Source: Histoplasma ohiense
Lineage: Eukaryota > Ascomycota > Eurotiomycetes > Onygenales > Ajellomycetaceae
Assembly: GCA_017607445.1 (NCBI GenBank)
Contig: JAEVHH010000005.1
Span: forward strand, 3,105,001 to 3,169,000
Length of the DNA stretch: 64,000 nucleotides
Direction of reading: 5' to 3'
In this document: in pieces, positions 57,696-64,000 of the stretch
Layout: each line of letters begins with the position of its first letter
How positions within the stretch are numbered: position 1 is the first letter of the stretch
Made by a program: the position numbers and the translations under genes
Notes under the pieces: generated by a model
What the model saw: the letters and a program-made list of their open reading frames with translations, nothing else
What the model was told of the DNA's origin: nothing
Databases searched by the model: none

Positions 57696-60600
57696 CTAAA
57701 ATATATCCTCGCAGACAGACCAGTCACCAGCATCTCTACACCGCCAATACCGACCGTTGTAAACCCAGTACTCCTCACCCGTGATCTCACATTTGCCCCT
57801 AGTAAACCACTTTGGCTCAAACTCCTCGCCTTTGGCCTCCCGTTCTCGTCGCTTCGCCCTCTGCTTCTCCTCGACACGATGTTTCTCCGTTGCTGCAAAA
57901 TCATAGTCGCCATCTTCCATCGCACGTTGGTCCGGGCGAAGCCGCGTGTCGGTTGGGGGAAGGTGATGTTTCAGGTTATCGGGGATGGCATTCAACGTGA
58001 TTACAAAAGGTGTTAAGTTGAATGGGATACCGGTTGGTCGCGTGTTGCATTGCCAAACAAGGAATGCCTGCGTTGATCCTTGTTGACGAGGAAGGTCCTC
58101 ATTTGGCGGTGTGACCGAATCTTGGTATCCTGGAGTGTGTCTGGCGTAGACCTTGTCGTTCCAACGACCACCAATGCTCCATTTCGTGAATCCCTCCTTA
58201 TCCATCACTTTGCCGGAAACATGGTAGGCGGAGGAAGCTTTCCAGCCTCGTGGTTTGAAGTCAAGCATACAGACTTCACCAGTAGCCCAATTTTTGATTT
58301 CCATAGGCCCATAGTTGTCCACGGTAGGGTTGCCAGTAATAATACCAACAACCGACGACGTAACCTTTTTCCACGTATAGAGCTCCTCACCACCACTGAC
58401 CGGACGTAGTCTCAAAAACCATGTACCAAGAGGGTTGATATCGAATGACTTGCCGTAAAACTTTGATTTTACAGCTGATTCACCCTATAATGAAGTCAGT
58501 ATTCGGACAAAAATAATTGACAAGTAGTAATGATAATAGTATTTTTAAGGAGGGAAAATACATACGTAGTAATCCCATTTCGGAGACTCAGCCCAGGCGG
58601 CGCCAATAGGAGGATGATGGCTGACTTGTTCAATAAAGAATCTATAGCCTTTGTCTGGCCTCACATATTCGAACGTTTCCCCAAGCAGTGGGTTGAAAGG
58701 CTTCGCAACGCGGCCAATTGTGGAAGCATACTCACTTGCTGCAAAGGCAGCGACATAAACCATACGTTCCATCGAGTCTTGGAGATCAGCAGCGTGGTCA
58801 AGCAGGTCTGTGTATTCCATGTCTTCCGCTACACGTTGGAGTAGCGATGTTGGTTCATTAAAGGAGACTGGGAGTGTCATTTTGGTCATGTCCTTGCCAA
58901 TCATTGATTTCAGGATAGCCTGAAGTAGAGCGTCAGCAGATAATTAGTAGTTGAGGAGAGAATACTTAATCAAACCTACCCATAAAGAAATCTTGGGTCT
59001 ATTGTCAGCATCCATCTTAAGCCTCACTCTAACTGGGTCCTCATATCCCTTAAATGAATGGGCAATCTCCTGGTATTTCAAAGTTCGGAGATCAGAAATC
59101 GCTTCCGCTGCCTCTACTGGCTTTCCTCGTCGAACTTCAATAACTTCCACTTCGCCAGCATCTACAGCGTCAAAGAATTCTTCGTCTGCATCAGATTCAG
59201 AATCAGAAAACTTTGTTAGTTCCGTAATTATGGACCGCTTCCTCGCCAATTCCTGATCGAGACAGGGGGGAGTTCCGGAGCCTGCTTCAACGACGGCTTC
59301 CAGGGCATCTTGAATTTGGACATGCGACAGGCGTCGGCTGATAGGACGACTAGTTGAAGCCGAGGGGTGCTCAAGAACTTCCTTGAGCGCTTTCTTAGTT
59401 TTCTTTCGTTTCTCCTCAGATTCCCCAATCCTACTTTGAAGTTCTTCGTGTTCTTGGGCAACCCGAGCCATACTGTCTTCCCACATCTTGCGCGCATCTG
59501 CCTCCCGATCTAGCCGATATTGCCAATATGCGTCTCGATCCTTTGAAATTTTGAGTAAATCAGCTACGAGGGAGGTGAGATTGCTGACTCCTCGCTGGTA
59601 AGTAGTTAACGCTTGGTCTATTGGGGGCTCTGAAAGTGGGGTTTGAGGACTTGATAATTTCTCCTCCTGAAGGGCTGCGGAGACGTTGCTCAGCACCTCC
59701 AGTTGTAGTTTAACAGATTCCGCGGTGATATTGAAAGCGTCTTTGTTCGAAGGTTGTATCTCCTGGCTACTGGCATAATCCCCATAATCGTCATCTTCGA
59801 GGTCTCCTTCGACTGGGTTGCTGGTGGTGACAAGGGTTGGCAATCGGTTGGAGTCCAACGGGCTGAAAGTAGATTCGTACGGCCCAGAAGTGGAATCATC
59901 TTCACCTTGAGCGCTCTCTCTTGAAGTTTGAAGGCTCAACCTAGAGCCGGCGTGGCTTGGTATACCAAGAGATGATGAAGCTGCAAGGGTTTTTCCGTTT
60001 GGCTTTCCAACAAGGCTGCATGAGTCGCTTTGGGAATCTAGCCCTTGTTTGTCAAATTGCTCCATCTTCGCTTGTCTTAGGCTCTCCGCATTTCTCGTCC
60101 GGCGTCTGTCATCTTCCTTAGCCTCGTCTTTCGCCCATTGGATTGCATTGTTCAACGCCCAGAACCACCGTTTGGCCTCAACGATGTGGTTGGCCTTGAG
60201 ATGGTACTTGACTGACGATTTGCCTTGTATCTCGAATCGGGTTTTGTCCTGTGCATCCATGTGCAGAGTCGCTATCCGCATATTGATCGCCCCTCGACAA
60301 GCAGAGCCGGCATCATCTACGAAAATATTTAGTATAAGTATCATGGAATAGACGGGTTTGTCTGAATGACAGCTGACTACCAAGAACATACCTTGGTGCT
60401 TGTAATAACTCATCACGCCATCCTCCAATACAAACCATCTCAGCTTATAACCGCTGGTGTAGTTTGTCCATTTCTTTAGATACCCTTTCATCTCTCGGGC
60501 ATCCTTTCCTACCAGGGCTGTCTCCCCAGATCCCGGTCGCCCTCCGCTGCCATGTCCCGCAGAGCTTCCTAAAATCGCTTTTTCCTGAATACCTCGCTGG

Positions 60601-61991
60601 GCTATGACGGCGGCTGGGGACTTTTTAACGATAGCACGAGTTCGATCATCCTTTGTGACGTCTTGGGGAAGTTTCCCTTTTCTATCGCGCCGGAATGGAT
60701 CAGCTCCATGCATTAAGAGAATTTGTACTAACTTCGTATCCTTCCTTCTGGCAGCCTCGTGAAGTAAAGTTCCACCCGAAATCACAGTTGTTCGATCGGT
60801 GACCAGATCCAAGCTGTTAATATCCAGCAAACCCTCAACCCTCGGTTCGACCAACAGACGTTCTAGTTTTTCGTAGTCGCCCTGGCCAATCAGGGACTTG
60901 ATCTCTTTTGTCTTGCTGTCCAGAAATAGAGATCGCGACAGTTGGAGCTGCTGAAAAATCTCTGGTGTTCGTGCAAGGTCTAGTGGGATCTGGCCGTTAT
61001 AGTTGGCGATGGAATCGTTAATATCCGGGCGCTCTAGAAGTTCGCGGACGATGGGGACTCGGCCCAGCTGAGCAGCCAGATGTAGTGGGGTGTTGCCATC
61101 TCGGTCACGCGCATTAATATCTAGGTCAGCACTACTAGATAAGACATACTCGACAACCTGCGGTTCAGCACACTGTATTGCAAGGTGGAGGATGCCGGTG
61201 CCCAGAGGAGGGGTTCCTTGCGCTTTGCACTCCGCACACTCCTTGATTGCTTTGAAGATGGCCGTCGTATCTCCGCTTCGTAGGATTTCGAAGAGACGAA
61301 AAGTTCGCACTGATTGTTCGATAGACATGGCTGATCTGGCCAATTCATCTCCTTTGTCGCTGGGCCTCGCGGGAAGATCAGCACTTTGATCAAGACCGTC
61401 GGTGGAACCAGTTTGCCAGGTATACAACTCGCCACAAGATCCGTGGTTGGCGCTCCGAGCGCTTGTGCTGCTGCTTAAGTGGGCAGCACCGTCGGGCCCC
61501 ACAGGTGTGACCTGCAGATTAGTCATGGAAGGCGAGTGAGAGTGGGAAAGGCGAAACGCTTTGTTGGTTGGCGAGACGGAGCTAGCCTTGTGATCCGTGG
61601 TTGAAACGCCATTCTGGCCAGGGGATTCTGCGAGAGCTTCAGTCTCTTGCTGGGGATTGTCGCTCCTGGAGGTTCTGAAGGATTTATCGCGATGCAGCAG
61701 GGCAAGTGCGCGGGCACTCTTAGAGCGTTTATGGCTAGAGGAAAAAAGTAGTTAGTAATTGTAGGTGATCCCTGCGACTAAGAAGCATAACGGACAAAGG
61801 AACAGCTTGTCTCCATCAGTTTCAAACCACCAATTAACCTACTGCGTAGGCATCAATCAAGCGAGGGAAAAGGGGTGAGGGTAGTATTCGGGTGACAAAG
61901 AGAACTAACTGTCTCTCGACAATCAAGCAGTATCGTCAAAAACAAGAAATTGTTGATATGCACGTGTAACTGCTTACCTTCCACTTGCCAT
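57696..61991 (-). CDS. Oxysterol-binding protein with ankyrin repeats and PH domain (Osh1/Swh1 type)
   Basis: This is a lipid-transfer protein of the Osh1/Osh2 class, moving sterol or PI4P at membrane contact sites such as the nucleus-vacuole junction or ER-Golgi. Exons 61978-61991, 60392-61734, 58980-60316, 58566-58919 and 57696-58484 give 1278 aa. N-terminal ankyrin repeats span about residues 110-310 (NARDRDGNTPLHLAAQLGRV, GGTLLHEAARRKDTKLVQIL). A PH domain follows at ~365-465 (MKGYLKKWTNYTSGYKLRW, SACRGAINMRIA). Coiled coil and acidic segments precede the C-terminal ligand-binding domain at ~880-1278, which carries the signature EQVSHHPPIGAAW. An FFAT-like stretch DADEEFFDAVDAGE lies near residue 790 and could bind VAP/Scs2 in the ER. 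The first exon is only 14 nt. Intron 60317-60391 (75 nt) is stop-free and divisible by three; splicing gives the expected PH sequence KHQDDAGSACRG. Confidence 0.94.
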
Positions 61992-62976
61992 ATCCCCCAT
62001 TATCCCGAGGCGGTGCTGAATAGAAAGAAAATGCCACCCGATTCTTCTCGGCTTCTTGAGAAAGCACCTTTCTTCAGGGTGTGGGTTGTCCGTACAGGAT
62101 GGAATCAGAGGTACTATTGAAATTGGCTGACTACTACTATGCCAACCGGAGGAATGGTAAAAAGAAGAATCAGGAGAAACGACAAAGAGACCCTGAGATC
62201 AGAAGCAGAAGCGGAAACTGGGACAGACACAGCCGATCATCTTTGTGGCGCCGATTCCTGGTGGTGGTGAATGGAGGTTATCGCTGCCCTAAATAAATAA
62301 ACCATCTGCGCCCAAAGCCAGTTGGATACTCTGCTCATCATAGTTTTTATTTCTCCCCTTGAATGAACTAAATAGTTTCTCAACATTAACTTTGCCACAA
62401 TGGCGCAGTAAAACAACATGTGCGAAGCCCGTTGCGAGTTGACGCGGCTCCGAATATGAACGGATCTGGATTTTTGATCCCTCTGTTCTGCTTTCTCGCC
62501 ATTGGCAAATTGGAGTGGACATCCTGTGCAGGGATTCCCAACTCTGTCTTACGCTTCGCACACCAGTCTGTTTGTGTGTCTCCTAATTCAACAAGCCCAG
62601 AGAAATCCGCCTCTGAATGACGTGGATTCAATAATCTAGAGACCAATAATGGGACCTGTTACTGTTAAACGTGTGGAAAATACTATTGAATCCGCAGCAG
62701 AGCTGAACCGGTAGATTCTGGCCCAAATTGAGTTGTCTCCAGGCAAATTCTGTCCTTAGACCTCTTGCCAATGGCACTTGGGACAAAGCTTCAAGCTTCT
62801 TCATCCGTGTCAATGGTCGGAGTTTATTCAGGCGGCTTCTTGTCATTTTATGTCTATTCAAGTTTAAATTCACATGATAATATACAATGTCTATTCACAC
62901 CTAGAACCTCCGAATCGAAGACTTTTATGGCTTAACCAACTCCCCCCCTCCTTGCCCTTGCTTTCATCCACCTCCT
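61992..62976. other. Intergenic region between the OSBP and atp12 genes
   Basis: About 1 kb contains the OSBP promoter and the atp12 3' flank, both on the minus strand. Minus-strand ORFs (62289-62561, 62386-62646, 62628-62873) are short, overlap one another, and are unrecognised. No gene is called. Confidence 0.55.
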
Positions 62977-64000
62977 CTATCTCTGTTCCCCGCCCACAAG
63001 CAGCACAACAGAACCAAGTTGCCTCCTAATATCCTCCTTATCAACATCGTGAGTGTCTTCCACCTCCCCCCACTTATCCGTCTGCCATGTGACCTCCAGC
63101 GTCGACGCCTCCGCCGCTTGCTCAATGCCAAACTCCCTGCGCTCCTCCGGTTGCAGGTGGCGGAATTGCTCACTCCATTCAATAACAAACCGTGCAGCAA
63201 CCAACAAACTTCTGCTCGCCAAAACACCCCTTTCCAACCCAGCTAGCTCGTACGCGGGCAAACCATAGATCCATCCACGTATAACCTCCTTGGTAAGCGG
63301 CAGTTGCGGTGTGGGCATGATGCTATTCTCCTCTAGAGCAGGTCTGATCTCAATGCCCGGCCACACTTTTGCTGTCAGGAAATCGATGATCGGCCGAGCA
63401 GTTCTAATCTGGAGATCTCGCAGCGACTTCTCCGATTTCTCCTCCCCATTCAGGTCGTGTACATCTGGATCATGAATGCTCTTCTCTGGCGCCCAGCTTA
63501 GCAGCGTGTCCGTGTCTAGATATCGCATTGTGGCCTTCGTTATTTGGTTGCGGATGGTATTTTGACCGGCGGCATCTTCCACAGCGATATCCTGTGCCCT
63601 TGCCGTGAGGGAGGTTAATGGAATTAAGTGCTGTTTTAGAGCTTGCTGGGCGGAGACTAGCAGGTCCCATTCGAGCGCGATGGCGAGTGCTAGATGTGGT
63701 TTTGAAGCGGGGATTGTGATGATTTTCTTTGCTGGAGTTCGGACGGCGCGGGAGTCTAGGAATATTTGATACCCATCTGTGCATAAATCATAAATAATTA
63801 ACGTATCAGTAACATTTTCTACGCTAATCAACGATTCCGTTGTTGAGGAATAAATAAAAACAATAAAATATAAAAATAAGCTCAATTGCACGCGCATTAC
63901 GCCCCTGGTTTATGTTCTAGGAAACAGAAAGGATGTTTGTCTTTCTTACCATCCACCTCCTTAACATGCACATCCTTCCAATATCGCCTTTTCAGCGGTT
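62977..64000 (-). CDS. atp12: Mitochondrial F1-ATPase assembly factor Atp12 (partial, 5' end outside window)
   Basis: Atp12 is the chaperone that binds free alpha subunits of F1-ATPase in the matrix before assembly. The visible part has two exons: 63950 to the window edge, encoding RRYWKDVHVKEVDD, and 62977-63776, encoding the rest to the stop. The family signatures are GYQIFLDSRAVRTPAKK at the domain start, HLALAIALEWDLL, then TMRYLDTDTLLSWAPE and ARPIIDFLTAKVWPG. The C-terminal part has SRSLLVAARFVIEWS and the acidic LEVTWQTDKWGEVEDTHDVD. The intron 63777-63949 (GTAAGA ... CACAG) joins in frame. The N-terminus with its mitochondrial presequence lies beyond 64000, so the start codon is not seen. 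The C-terminal end is complete (LLVGGEQR, stop at 62977-62979). Confidence 0.93.

Noticed and set aside
58951..61389. Short plus-strand ORFs opposite the OSBP gene
   Set aside because: All overlap well-supported OSBP exons and show no independent domain.
1..64000. CRISPR arrays or prokaryotic operon signals
   Set aside because: No regularly spaced repeats occur, and gene structure with spliceosomal introns is clearly eukaryotic.

Overview
This window is nuclear DNA of a filamentous ascomycete (Pezizomycotina), most likely class Eurotiomycetes and perhaps order Onygenales. The order is inferred from overall protein character, not shown. The signs are short introns (about 49-243 nt) with GTANGT-type donors and CTAAC/CTGAC/CTAAA branch points, a HET-domain gene, a Clr5-domain gene, a LUFS-domain Flo8/SomA regulator, a BIM1-like copper protein and a DUF7732-type secreted protein. 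I see no CRISPR array, operon, tRNA, rRNA or intact transposon.

Layout. 0.3-3 kb: SomA/Flo8-type regulator (-), behind a long pyrimidine-rich leader. 5.9-7.0 kb: TRAPP subunit Bet3 (-), with a 9-nt microexon. 7.6-9.2 kb: U5 snRNP WD40 protein (+), divergent from Bet3. 11.1-12.4 kb: fungal membrane protein of unknown function (+). 13.5-17.2 kb: EDEM/Mnl1-type GH47 protein with a PA domain (+). 19.5-21.9 kb: MFS transporter in 14 exons (-). 23.5-24.3 kb: BIM1/X325-like copper protein (-). 25.0-25.9 kb: mitochondrial RidA/Mmf1 (+). 26.8-31.1 kb: Munc13-like C2/MUN protein (-). 32.8-33.4 kb: complex I NDUFB8-type subunit (-), divergent from SWR1 at 33.9-38.9 kb (+). 41.7-42.9 kb: Clr5-domain protein (+). 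43-48 kb: gene-poor tract. 48.2-50.3 kb: HET protein (+). 50.7-51.9 kb: quinone oxidoreductase-like MDR enzyme (+). 53.9-54.9 kb: Gly-rich DUF7732-type protein (+). 55.6-57.3 kb: Mss51 (-). 57.7-62.0 kb: Osh1/Swh1-type oxysterol-binding protein (-). 63.0 kb to the edge: Atp12 (-), cut by the window.

Two themes recur. Membrane traffic and ER functions: Bet3, EDEM, Munc13-like protein and OSBP. Mitochondrial biogenesis: RidA, NDUFB8, Mss51 and Atp12. These are independent genes, not a cluster. The accessory-looking part is the BIM1-like/MFS block (19.5-24.3 kb) and the HET-centred gene-poor block (43-50.3 kb). Exon structures were built by hand: each junction was chosen to follow splice rules, keep frame and restore family-conserved residues. 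They have not been tested against transcripts.
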